Assembly: GCA_019695185.1 (NCBI GenBank)
Contig: JAIBAN010000016.1
Coordinates: 41,245 to 105,244 of the forward strand
Direction: 5' to 3'
Length of the DNA stretch: 64,000 nucleotides
Source of the DNA: Blastocatellia bacterium
Lineage (GTDB): Bacteria; Acidobacteriota; Blastocatellia; Chloracidobacteriales; Chloracidobacteriaceae
Shown here: positions 26,812 to 36,300 of the stretch, one piece after another
Layout of the letters: each line of letters begins with the position of its first letter
How positions within the stretch are numbered: the first letter of the stretch is position 1
The notes under the pieces: model-generated
Told to the model about the DNA's origin: nothing
The model's input: only the letters and a program-made list of their open reading frames with translations
The model's database searches: none
Translations under genes and position numbers: made by a program

Positions 26812-29634
26812 TTAGAACCGAATTCGTCCGGTAAACTGGAACTGTCGTCCCGGATCCACACTGGCAATTCCTCCCACCGGTTGACCCAGGGTGGCTGCGG
26901 GTTTGCCCGTCGGGTCGTTGCCATAAGTTCCGTTCCGACCGTAAATGTTGTTATGGTTAAACAGGTTGTAGGCTTCGGCCCGCACACTGATTTTGATGTT
27001 TTCGCGGAGGGTGAATTCCTTTTCAACGAAAAGCTGGACATCGTAGATATCCGAACCCCGCCCCGCATTCCGGCCCAAAAGCTGGCCGTTGACAATCGGA
27101 CGGTCGGTGTTGGCTCCATCTCCGTTGTTGTCCACTCCGGTGGTGATGTTGTAGGGGCGTCCCGTTGCCAGGGTAATCACACTGCCAGCCGTGAATTGCA
27201 GCGGGAACCGGTAAAAGCCGCTGAACACCGCCTTGTGACGCTGGTCGAGCAGGCTGTTGGCCCGTTCCGGTTTGCCCAACAGGTTGGCATCCACCGGGTC
27301 CTGACCCGGTGCATCCGGTTCCACCGTGTTGATGGTGTGGGACCAGGTGTAACTGGCCAACGCCGAAAACCGGTGGGTGAGTTGTTTGCGGACGTTGATT
27401 TGGAGCGCGTTATAGAGTCCTTCACCCAGGTTGACCGTCGCCAAAATCCGGCGGTATCCGTTCAAAGCCGGACGAATGGGACGGGATGCATCGGCATCCG
27501 CTGCTGAACGGACCTGTCCGGGGCGGGTTGCCACAAAAGCCACCGGGGAGTTCAAATCAACCGGGCGGTCAATCCGAATCGTGTGCTGGTAAACATAATC
27601 CGCCGACACAAACAGCTTGCCCGGAAGCTCGCGTTCAAAGCCGAAAGAGGCAAGCTGCGAATAGGGGTTGAGCAGTTCCTTCGGATAGAACCGCAGTTTG
27701 TTCACATCAAAATATTTGCTCAGGGAGGCCGCATCCCCCACCCGGACGGTGATGTCACGGGCCGGCAGATTGGCTCCGGGGGGAAACGCCGGGAGCGGAC
27801 CGATGGAAGTCGGGAACCCAAATTGGCCGGGCGCGGCGCTGAAGCTGAAAATACCAGCCGGGCCGTTGATTTTGTAACCGGCTGCGATATTGGCCCGGAG
27901 TTGCGAATAGTAAATCCCGTATCCGCCGCGAATCACGGTCTTGGCATCACCCCGTGGGTTGTAGGCAAAGCCAATCCGGGGAGCCACATTATTATTGTCA
28001 TCGGTGAAAGACTGCCGTTCATAGCGCAAGCCCAGATTGAGGGTCAAATCCCGCCGGACCCGGAAGTTGTCCTGTACAAAAAGCGAAACCAGCCATTGAC
28101 TGACATTGTAAGAAGCATCTCCGAACGTTTGCTGGAAGCGTTGCACGTCCTTGACCGTCAACTGGCTGATGGGTGTCCGCACGCCGGGGTTGAGGGTAAA
28201 TTGTCCCAACACAAAACCAGTGCCAAACTCCTGGCCCACCCCGCCGGAGGTTGAATAAACAGCGTCACCGCCGAATTTCAAATCATGTTTCCCATGCAGG
28301 ACGGACACCGTGTCGGCAAACTGGTATTGGTGATTGCCCAGGTTGGCAAACCGGGAATCGCCTTCGGTGCCGAGTCCGGGGCGGACAAACTGGGTTGAGG
28401 GTGTGACCGGCTGAAACTGGGTAATCGGCGAACCCAGCAGAAACTGGAAACGGGCTTCGTTCACCAGGTTGGGGGTGAAAATCGCCGTTTCGGTCAGTTG
28501 CGCCCCATATGTGTTGCGGGTGAAGGTGCGGGCTGCGCTTGGCAGGTTCAACCCGCCCACTGCGTCGCTGGGATTGGTGTCGTCAAACCGCTCCAGGTTG
28601 AACTTGGCCGTCAGGCTGTGGGCGTCGTTCAGGCGATGGTCAATCCGGCCCTGGAACAACGTCTGCTGATAGGTGCCGGAAAACAGCCCCGGAGCGAGCG
28701 CCGAGGTAATGACGGCATCCCGGTCCTGCTGATTGTATTCTGCCGCAAGCAGGAAGTGGGTTCGGTCTTTGATGACGGGGCCGGAAAAAATACCGCTGAT
28801 TTGAGCCAGTTCGTCTTCCGTGCGGCGGTTGGCAAGGGGCGCTGTGGCCTGAATCCCGCCCGGACGCCAGACTCCCAGCAGATTTCCGTGGAAGCCGTTG
28901 GTACCCGATTGGGTCACAATATTGACGACCCCGCCGGTGGTTCGGCCATATTCCGCCGAAAAGCTGTTGGTCAGGATGGAAACCTCCTGCAACGATGACA
29001 ATGGAACATTGGTAAAGATGGTTTGCCGACCCCAGGCATCGTCACCCGTGCTGCCATCAACCGTGAAGGTCGTTTGCCGCCGCCCGCTGCCATTGGCGAC
29101 AAACAAATAGTTGTTCAAAAACAAATCCCCGGTTCCCCTGGCGGTCCGGACAGCGGAATTGAGTTGGAATAAATTGGTTATCTTGCGCCCGAAAACCGGT
29201 GTGTTCTCAATTTTCTGCAAGTCCAGCCGGGTTCCCAGTTGGGGCGAATCCGAACGAACTCCGTCGGTTGTGCCATAAACAGTGATAACCGAACGGTCGC
29301 CTTGGGGATGCAGGGTGACATCCAAGGTGGCTGATTCACCGGCCCGGAGCATGACATCTTTGAGGTCGTCGGTTTCAAACCCGGATTTGGATACCTTGAC
29401 TTCATAACGCCCGGTCAGGTTCAACCCCGGCACGGTGTAATACCCGTTCCCATCGGTTGTCAGAGAGCGTTTGGCCCCGGTCTCCAAATTGATGATTTCG
29501 ACTTCTGCCCCAACCACTGCGGCCCCGCTCTGGTCGCGGACCTGGCCCCGAATGGTGGCGGTGTTTTGTGTCTGAGCCAATCCCAGTTGACCCAAAAAGA
29601 GAAAGACAAGAAGCAAACGGCTTATTTTTTTCAT
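26812..29634 (-). CDS. Oar-like TonB-dependent outer-membrane receptor with carboxypeptidase-regulatory domain
   Basis: The 940-residue protein has a signal peptide (LLLVFLFLGQLGLAQ), a carboxypeptidase-regulatory-like domain at about 25-110 (TIRGQVRDQSGAAVVGAEVE, NGYYTVPGLNLTGRYEVKV), a plug domain (VDGSTGDDAWGR, AEYGRTTGGVVNIVTQSGTN) and a long beta-barrel ending in the terminal Phe of QFQFTGRIRF. Such receptors import large or scarce ligands or act in surface assembly. GGAAGGA lies about 8 bp before the ATG. It stands alone, divergent from the aminotransferase gene. The pseudogene at 7262-7740 is a decayed relative. Confidence 0.95.
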   Translation of the reverse strand: MKKISRLLLVFLFLGQLGLAQTQNTATIRGQVRDQSGAAVVGAEVEIINLETGAKRSLTTDGNGYYTVPGLNLTGRYEVKVSKSGFETDDLKDVMLRAGESATLDVTLHPQGDRSVITVYGTTDGVRSDSPQLGTRLDLQKIENTPVFGRKITNLFQLNSAVRTARGTGDLFLNNYLFVANGSGRRQTTFTVDGSTGDDAWGRQTIFTNVPLSSLQEVSILTNSFSAEYGRTTGGVVNIVTQSGTNGFHGNLLGVWRPGGIQATAPLANRRTEDELAQISGIFSGPVIKDRTHFLLAAEYNQQDRDAVITSALAPGLFSGTYQQTLFQGRIDHRLNDAHSLTAKFNLERFDDTNPSDAVGGLNLPSAARTFTRNTYGAQLTETAIFTPNLVNEARFQFLLGSPITQFQPVTPSTQFVRPGLGTEGDSRFANLGNHQYQFADTVSVLHGKHDLKFGGDAVYSTSGGVGQEFGTGFVLGQFTLNPGVRTPISQLTVKDVQRFQQTFGDASYNVSQWLVSLFVQDNFRVRRDLTLNLGLRYERQSFTDDNNNVAPRIGFAYNPRGDAKTVIRGGYGIYYSQLRANIAAGYKINGPAGIFSFSAAPGQFGFPTSIGPLPAFPPGANLPARDITVRVGDAASLSKYFDVNKLRFYPKELLNPYSQLASFGFERELPGKLFVSADYVYQHTIRIDRPVDLNSPVAFVATRPGQVRSAADADASRPIRPALNGYRRILATVNLGEGLYNALQINVRKQLTHRFSALASYTWSHTINTVEPDAPGQDPVDANLLGKPERANSLLDQRHKAVFSGFYRFPLQFTAGSVITLATGRPYNITTGVDNNGDGANTDRPIVNGQLLGRNAGRGSDIYDVQLFVEKEFTLRENIKISVRAEAYNLFNHNNIYGRNGTYGNDPTGKPAATLGQPVGGIASVDPGRQFQFTGRIRF

Positions 29635-30039
29635 GCAGTTGTTCCTTCCGGAAGAAATGGCGCAGTTGCGGTGGGAATCGTGAGAGGTGGTGTGTGACCA
29701 GACTGCGCTCGGAGGGTTAGACGCAAGACAGCAGACTTTTCTTCCCTGTTATTTTTCCAAATTGATGGGGATTTCAAGTACATCAACCCGGAGGCCAACC
29801 GGAACCGAAGGCAGGGCGGGCATTGACTTATTGGCTGCGGTGGCAGATGCACGCCACGTGCAGACAATTGCCGGGGGAAAGACGCACATTGAGTTTTTCC
29901 AACTGCCGGTGCATTCGTTTGCCAGCTTTTTGGGTTGACACCCGTTGGAAAAAAGTGAAAAACACCTTGAACAATTTGTTTTTCGGAGCGCAAACCCAAC
30001 TTCACCTGAAACCCACCTTCACGAAAAGGATGACCGCTG
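29635..30039. other. Divergent promoter region between TonB receptor and aminotransferase
   Basis: About 400 bp with no convincing reading frame. It must hold the promoters for both divergent genes. No strong dyad or riboswitch-like pattern was recognised. Confidence 0.45.
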
Positions 30040-31245
30040 ATGAAACGTCAACTTGACCGGCCTGACCTGGGCGGCGGCGGCAAAATTTGGGAAGTAGCCC
30101 GCGAGTGGGGGGTTTCCCCCCGCACCATTCTGGATTTCAGCTCCAGTCTGAACCCGCTGGGGCCTTCCCTGCGGGTGATGGTGGCTTTTTCACAGGCTGC
30201 TGTGGCTTACCAACCCGATGACCATGACTGCCGCGAAGCATTGGCCCAATGGTGCAAGGTTCCGATTGAACAGATTTTCATCGGGACGGGCACCTCCAGC
30301 CTGCTTTTTGCTGCGGTGCGGGCCTTGAAACCCCGTTCAGCCGTGATGTTTGAACCGGCTTTCAGCGAATACAGCCGGGCTTTGAAAAGTGTCGAAGTCC
30401 CCACCAAAACCATCCGGGTTACTGAAAAACAGGGATTTCTGCCCGACTTTGAAAAATTGCGGCGGGATTTGAAAAAAGACCGAACCGGCGTGCTGATACT
30501 CAATTCCCCGCACAATCCCACCGGAGTGGCCTATCCCCGCAAGGAACTGCTTGAAACCATCCGGGTTGCCAAGCGGGCTGATACCAATGTGGTTCTGGAC
30601 GAATCCTTTATTGATTATCTGCCGGAAGAAAGTCTGGTCAGTGAAGTGAGCCGCGAACGGAATCTGATTGTGCTTCGTTCCCTGACTCCGTTTTTCTCCA
30701 TTGCGGGGTTACGCATCGGGTATGCGGTGGCTGCCCCTTCGGTGTTGAAATCATTACAGGCTCAATTGGACCGTTGGCCGGTTGCCACCCCGGCCCTGGC
30801 GGCGGCTGCCGAGGCGGTCCAGGACCATATTTTTGTCCGTCGGACGTTGGCCTACAACCTGGAAGCCCGTGCCGAGTTCGAGGCCGAACTGACCCGATTG
30901 GGCTGTAGTGTTGTGCCCGGCGTTGCCAATTTCCTCCTTGTGAAGCTTCCGCTGGGTTCCGCCCATGACCTGGCTGCGTGGCTGGCTCCCCATCACGTTC
31001 TGATTCGGACCGGAGATACCTTTCTGGGGTTGGGTGACCGCTACCTCCGGCTGGGGGTTCGTTCACGGGAGCAAAACCGGAAGTTCATTTCACTGTTGGA
31101 ACAATGGCTGGCGGACAGGCAGGCAGCCCCCTTGCCTGAAAAAGCCAAGGAGGTTGTCGCAGTCGTGAAAAAAGCCGTTGCCCCCCGCAAAGCCAAACCA
31201 AAAACCACACCATCCAAAAAGAGGTTGAAAAAGGTATCCCAATGA
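30040..31245 (+). CDS. Fold-type I aminotransferase homologue (HisC/CobD-like) lacking the PLP lysine
   Basis: The 401-residue protein aligns with histidinol-phosphate aminotransferase and threonine-phosphate decarboxylase: LDFSSSLNPLGPS, GTGTSSLLFAAVRALKP, ILNSPHNPTGVAYP, VVLDESFIDYLPEE and the C-terminal YLRLGVRS Arg. In the PLP-binding segment the expected Lys of SLTK is Pro217 (RSLTPFFSIAGLRIGYA), while the Asn, Asp, Tyr and Arg contacts remain. It therefore cannot form the usual internal aldimine and may be a non-catalytic or altered protein. A Lys-rich tail of about 35 residues (VKKAVAPRKAKPKTTPSKKR) is added at the end. It overlaps the phosphatase gene by 4 bp (ATGA). Confidence 0.88.
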   Translation: MKRQLDRPDLGGGGKIWEVAREWGVSPRTILDFSSSLNPLGPSLRVMVAFSQAAVAYQPDDHDCREALAQWCKVPIEQIFIGTGTSSLLFAAVRALKPRSAVMFEPAFSEYSRALKSVEVPTKTIRVTEKQGFLPDFEKLRRDLKKDRTGVLILNSPHNPTGVAYPRKELLETIRVAKRADTNVVLDESFIDYLPEESLVSEVSRERNLIVLRSLTPFFSIAGLRIGYAVAAPSVLKSLQAQLDRWPVATPALAAAAEAVQDHIFVRRTLAYNLEARAEFEAELTRLGCSVVPGVANFLLVKLPLGSAHDLAAWLAPHHVLIRTGDTFLGLGDRYLRLGVRSREQNRKFISLLEQWLADRQAAPLPEKAKEVVAVVKKAVAPRKAKPKTTPSKKRLKKVSQ

Positions 31246-32114
31246 TTGAAAGAAAACGACTCGGCTGGATTGCCGTCTGGCTCACAGGGGTTGGGATGGG
31301 CCTTGCCCTCCAACCCTTTGCGGTCATTCCTGAAAGTTCCGCCGCCCGGCAAAATGCAACCGCGCCGGCGGCTGCCAACCGGCAGGAAGCTGTGCTGGCA
31401 GCCAATCTGTATATGCAGACCTCGGCGGAATACCGGGCGGTTTGTTTGCAAACCTATGCCTGGGCCAGTGAACGGTTGCGGGCCAAACTGGCGGTTTTGA
31501 ACCACAATGAGCGCAAACCGGCGGTGGTCATGGACCTGGACGAAACTGTTTTTGACAATTCCTCCTATCAGTCTTTCCTGGACCAGACCAACCAGGATTA
31601 CAACCCCGAAGCCTGGAACCGGTTTGAACGGGATTACCCGCAGGAAGTCCGACTGGTTCCCGGAGCCCGGCAGTTTATTGAATTTGCCGAGGCGAACGGG
31701 GTGACCGTCATTTTCATATCCAACCGGGCGCAAAAAAACCAGGCTGGTGCCATTGCCGCGCTCAAACACAACCGGATTAACACCGACAACATAGAAGAAC
31801 GGTTGTTGTTGAAAGACACCACTTCCGACAAAACCGAGCGGCGCAAGCTGGCCGAATCAAAATTCCGGGTGATGATGCTGGTGGGTGACAATCTGCGGGA
31901 TTTTTCCGAGGAATTTGTGGCTCCCAAATTTTCCAGAGAAGATAGTGTGGAAAAACGACTGGTGGCCATTGAAGAACGGGCCGCCAAAACCAACAAGGCG
32001 GCCCATCGGTGGGGAAATGACTGGATTGTGCTGCCCAACCCGGTTTACGGAGAATGGCTTTCACTGCTTGGTCCCAATCCACGGGCCGGGTTGAAACCGT
32101 CAGGAATCAAGTAA
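31242..32114 (+). CDS. HAD-family acid phosphatase, lipoprotein e(P4)-like
   Basis: The 290-residue protein has an N-terminal membrane/export segment (IAVWLTGVGMGLALQPFAV), then the DDDD-type HAD motifs: VVMDLDETVFDNSSYQ (nucleophile and acid Asp), VTVIFISNRAQKN (motif II), KTERRKLAESKF (motif III Lys) and MMLVGDNLRDFSEEF (motif IV). Members are periplasmic or lipid-anchored phosphomonoesterases acting on nucleotides; no clear lipobox Cys is visible here. Translational coupling with the upstream aminotransferase homologue suggests the two are made together. The stop codon sits at the start of a heptamer repeat array. Confidence 0.92.
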   Translation: MIERKRLGWIAVWLTGVGMGLALQPFAVIPESSAARQNATAPAAANRQEAVLAANLYMQTSAEYRAVCLQTYAWASERLRAKLAVLNHNERKPAVVMDLDETVFDNSSYQSFLDQTNQDYNPEAWNRFERDYPQEVRLVPGARQFIEFAEANGVTVIFISNRAQKNQAGAIAALKHNRINTDNIEERLLLKDTTSDKTERRKLAESKFRVMMLVGDNLRDFSEEFVAPKFSREDSVEKRLVAIEERAAKTNKAAHRWGNDWIVLPNPVYGEWLSLLGPNPRAGLKPSGIK

Positions 32115-32238
32115 TTGAGAATTGAGAATTGAGAATTGAGAAACTGGAAACTGTTTTGGGTGATTGATTCAAAGGCATAAAACCAACTGGTTTTCACCTT
32201 TCATCAACAGGTTTTCTCTCAATTCTCAATTCTCAATT
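32113..32238. repeat. Inverted arms of an AATTGAG heptamer array between convergent genes
   Basis: The left arm (32113-32141) has four tandem copies of AATTGAG-type heptamers; the right arm (32217-32238) has three in inverse orientation. The stop codon of the phosphatase gene and that of nrdB each sit at the outer edge of an arm (TAATTGAG on both strands). Transcripts from either side could form a long hairpin, so the array may act as a bidirectional terminator or mRNA stabiliser. Confidence 0.75.
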
Positions 32239-33235
32239 AAAAGGCCATATCAAACACCACGTCGCCTTCGACCCCGACCTGATAGGCGGAAACGCGGCGT
32301 TCAAAGAAATTGGCCAGTTCCTGCACATCCTGCAAATCCATGAACGGAAACGGATTGCGGGAGCCAAACCGCTTGGGCAGGCCCAGAATGGCCAGCCGCT
32401 GGTCGGCAATATATTCCAGATAAGCCCGCATTTCAGCCACAGACATCCCCGGCACGCCGCCGCTCAGGAGGTCTTCGGCAAATTGTGTCTCACAATCAAC
32501 CGCTTCCTCAATCATGGTCCGGATGTCGTTCATCATCCGGTCGTCAAAAAGTTCCGGGTCTTCGCGGCGGACGGTTTCGACCACTTCAAAAGCAAAAGCC
32601 ATGTGGCAGCTTTCGTCCCGGAAAACCCAATTGGTGCCGCCCGCCAATCCGTGGAGCAGACCCCGTGAACGCAGGAAATAGACATAGGCAAACGCCGCAA
32701 AAAAGAACAACCCTTCAATACAGGCCGCAAAACAAATCAGGTTGAGCACAAACTGACGGCGTTCCTCGTGGGTGTTGAGCGTTTCCAGGTTCTGAATGGA
32801 ATCCATCCATTTCAGGCAGAATTGCGCTTTTGTCCGAATCGAAGGAATGTTTTCAATCGCCTGGAACGCCTGTTCGCGTTCTTTGAGGTCCGGAATGTAG
32901 GTATCCAGCAAGGTCAGATAAAACTGGACGTGCAGGGCTTCTTCATACAACTGGCGGGAGAGATACATGCGGGCTTCCGGTGCATTGATGTGCTTATACA
33001 GGTTGAGCACCAGATTGTTGGCCACAATGGAGTCGCCGGTCGCAAAAAAAGCCACCAACCGGTTAATCAGGTGGCGTTCGGCCAGAGTCAGTTTGGAACG
33101 CAGGTCGGTCACATCCGAAGAAAAATCCACTTCCTCAACCGTCCAGGTGTTTTTGATGGCATTCCGGTACATTTCATAAAATGCCGGGTACTTCATGGGT
33201 CGCAAGGTAAGATTAAAGCCAGGGTCAAGCAGCAT
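32237..33235 (-). CDS. nrdB: Class I ribonucleotide reductase small (beta) subunit
   Basis: The start at 33235 follows AAAGGA by 6 bp; the frame upstream of it only translates the heptamer repeats. The ~332-residue protein is ferritin-like. Metal ligands are visible: Asp in FFATGDSIVANN, EEALHVQFY (Glu and His), Glu in CIEGLFFFAAF and RDESCHMAF (Glu and His). The residue seven after the first Glu of EALHVQFY is Tyr, as in tyrosyl-radical class Ia enzymes. It provides the radical for ribonucleotide reduction with the alpha subunit encoded just upstream. Confidence 0.95.
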   Translation of the reverse strand: MLLDPGFNLTLRPMKYPAFYEMYRNAIKNTWTVEEVDFSSDVTDLRSKLTLAERHLINRLVAFFATGDSIVANNLVLNLYKHINAPEARMYLSRQLYEEALHVQFYLTLLDTYIPDLKEREQAFQAIENIPSIRTKAQFCLKWMDSIQNLETLNTHEERRQFVLNLICFAACIEGLFFFAAFAYVYFLRSRGLLHGLAGGTNWVFRDESCHMAFAFEVVETVRREDPELFDDRMMNDIRTMIEEAVDCETQFAEDLLSGGVPGMSVAEMRAYLEYIADQRLAILGLPKRFGSRNPFPFMDLQDVQELANFFERRVSAYQVGVEGDVVFDMAF

Positions 33236-33252
33236 GAGAAATCCTTTCTTCA

Positions 33253-33355
33253 GGACTGAGGACTGAGGACTGAGGACTGAGTTTGAATCCAAACTGGCTA
33301 TCGGGAATTTACCCACTGAACCCACTCAGTCCTCAGTCCTCAGTCCTCAGTCCTC
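33253..33355. repeat. Inverted arms of a CAGTCCT heptamer array between nrdA and nrdB
   Basis: About four copies of GGACTGA (33253-33280) face four of TCAGTCC (33326-33355), separated by 45 bp. The right arm begins within a few bases of the nrdA stop codon and the left arm ends about 17 bp before the nrdB start. The nrd transcript could fold the arms into a hairpin of nearly 30 bp. The same unit appears in frame inside the megasynthase gene at 43079, 45116 and 48385. Confidence 0.8.
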
Positions 33356-33358
33356 ATC

Positions 33359-36300
33359 TTATTGGCACGATTCGCAGCTTTCCGGATTTTCGAGCGAGCA
33401 GGCGAGGGCCTGCTGGTCGGTTACCACGGGTTTGGCGACGGGCACTGTTTCGGTGGCCGCAATCGTCGCTTTGGCAATTCTCGTGGCCGGGCGCGAACGG
33501 AGATAATAGGTTGTTTTGAGGCCCTTTTGCCAGGCATACATATACATCGAAGACAGCTTGCCGATGTTGGGGCTTTCCACAAAAAGGTTGAGCGACTGGC
33601 TCTGGTCAATGAACGCCCCTCGCTCGGCAGCCATGTCAATCAGGGACCGCATCGGAATTTCCCAGGCTGTCCGGTACAGCATTTTCACGTCGTCGGGAAT
33701 TTCCGCAATCTCCTGGATGGAGCCTTCCCCAAGTTTGATTTTGACCCGGATGTCTTCGTTCCAGAGGCTCAGGTTTTTCAGTTCCTGCACCAGATATTTG
33801 TTGATTTGGAGGAAATCGCCTGACAGGGTTTCGCGTTTGAAGAGGTTTGAAACCTGCGGCTCGATGCACTCATAACAACCGGCAATCGAGGCAATCGTCG
33901 CGGTGGGGGCAATGGCCAGCAGCAGGGAATTGCGCAAGCCATGCGTTTTGATGCGGTGGCGCAAATCCTCCCAGCCGGATTTGGTCGGCGTCACGCCCCA
34001 CAGGTCAAACTGTAATTGGCCTTGGGCCGCGCGGGTTTCGGGAAAGGCCGGATGTGCGCCTTTTTTCTCAGCCAGTTTGCAGGAGGCATCCAACGCGGCA
34101 AAGTAAATTTCTTCCTGAATCCGGGCTGAAAGCTGGCGGGATGCTTCCGAATCAAACGGCATTCGCAGTTTGAAAAAGACATCCTGCAATCCCATGATGC
34201 CCAAACCCACGTTCCGCCAGCGCATGTTGGAGGTTTTGGTGGTCGAAATCGGATAAAAATTGAGGTCAATCACGCGGTCCAATTGGCGGATTGCCAACCG
34301 GACGGTCTTGGCCAGTTTGTCGAAATCAAACGCGCCATCCACCACATGCTGACCCAGATTGACCGAACCGAGATTGCAAACGGCGGTTTCTTCGGGCGAA
34401 GTCACTTCGATGATTTCGGTGCAAAGATTGGACAGATGCACCACGTTTTCCGGCCTTCCGGCCTGATTGCACTTGCGGTTGCTGGAATCCTTGAAGGTCA
34501 TCCAGCCATTGCCGGTCTGGGCCAGTGTCCGCATCATGCGCCCGTAGAGGTCACGCGCTTTCACCTGTTTTTTGAAGCGTTTTTCGGTTTCGGCCTTGAG
34601 GTAGGCTGCCTCAAACTCGGCACCGTAAAGGTCGGTCAGATGCGGCATTTCCTTGGGGTCAAAGAGCGACCAGACATCATCGGCCTGCACCCGTTTCATA
34701 AACATATCGGGAACCCAGTTGGCCAGATTGAGGTTGTGGGTCCGGCGGGCGTCGTCGCCGGTGTTGTCGCGCAGTTCCAGAAAATCCTCAATATCCGCGT
34801 GCCAGGATTCCAGGTACACACAGCAGGCTCCCTTGCGCCGTCCGCCGTTGTGGACCAGCGCCCCGGAGGTCATATAGGTTTCGTCGCCTTCGACTTTGAG
34901 GTCATGGATATAGGCCGGTGACTCAGCCTTTTGGGTTTGGCGCACCCGCGTCCAGAGGCAATTGTCCCAGACCAACCAGTTCTTTTTGACAATGGGCTGA
35001 CAATCAACCAGTTCGGCGATTTCCTGAACTGCCGGAATCCGCACATCATAATAACGGCCCTGGCCTTTGAACTGAATCACGGTTCCATCGGAACGGACTC
35101 CCTGATGGGAGTTGTCACGGTCACGGGATTGTCCGGCGCTGGCAATGCCCAACCGGAGAAGCTGATAGCGCACGCCTTCCGCCAGGGGCTGTGACTTGTT
35201 GGTGAAATAGATTTCCTTGCCCCGGCTGACGCCGCCGTCGGTTTCAAGCAACCCTTGCAACAGGGCTTTGGTTTGCGGGTGCGGCAGGTGTGAAAAGCGC
35301 CGGGCAATTCGCTTGCGGCCTTGCTGGTCATACAGGTCTTGATAGGTAACCGGCAAGCTGGGCTCGCCTGCACCGACAAAACGCCCGGTGGTTCCTTCGC
35401 GGACCACACCCCGGCTGCCTGACCAGCGGATTTGCATGAAGGTTTCATTCCGGGAGGCTTCCCAGAAATGAATGCCCCGTGCGGTCAGATATTCCCGCAC
35501 AAACTGCATGTGCGCGTCTTTTTCGGGATGGCCGGAAACACCAAATTCAGAGCGGTTTTTCGAGATATGCCCATCACCCAGCAAAATACCGTACAGGCGG
35601 GCGTCTGCTTCGGTAAAATCCTGTACCGGAACGATTTCCTGGGGAATGACCTGGGCCACGTAATCGCCTTTGCGGAGCTTTCCGGCCTCGACCCAGGTGG
35701 CCTTGTGAACTTCCCGGTTGAGTTGGGAGAGGGTCCGGCTGATGCTCTGTTCCAGGGGAACGCCCTGTATTGCCCAGAACGGATGGCCTGCCGTGACGTG
35801 GGTGGGAACCAGCGAGTGCTTGATGTCAAGTTCCACCATTGCATCCTTTTGCCGGTAGACAAAGTGGTCGGTGACCTGCCGGTATTGGCCGCGTTGTCCC
35901 AAAACCAGGTCGCCAACCTGTACGTCTTTGATTTCCTTTGGACCATCGGCGGTGAACACCACAGTTTCCGGCGCGAAACACTGATTAACTGCTGCAACTG
36001 AAGCATCCAAAGTCTTTAACCACGGAACGATGCCGTTTGACTTGCCGTTGGTACCCATAATCAGCGAGCCTTCCGAACGGACCCGGTGATAAGCAATGCC
36101 GATGCCGCCGGAATATTTTGACAGCATCGCCACGTCGGTGTACCGGCGGTAAATTCCTTCCAGGCTGTCTTCGGGTGAATCAAGCAGGAAACAGGAGGAA
36201 AGCTGTTCGTGCTGCGTGCCGGAATTAAACAGCGTCGGCGTGCTCGGCACATAATCCAGTTGCGAAATCGTCGTATAGAGTTCAATTGCCTCGGCAGCCG

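Noticed and set aside
33236..33325. N-terminal extension of NrdB
   Set aside because: It only translates the heptamer repeat; a good ribosome site precedes 33235.
34283..34921. 212-residue plus-strand frame across nrdA
   Set aside because: Antisense shadow of conserved ribonucleotide reductase sequence.
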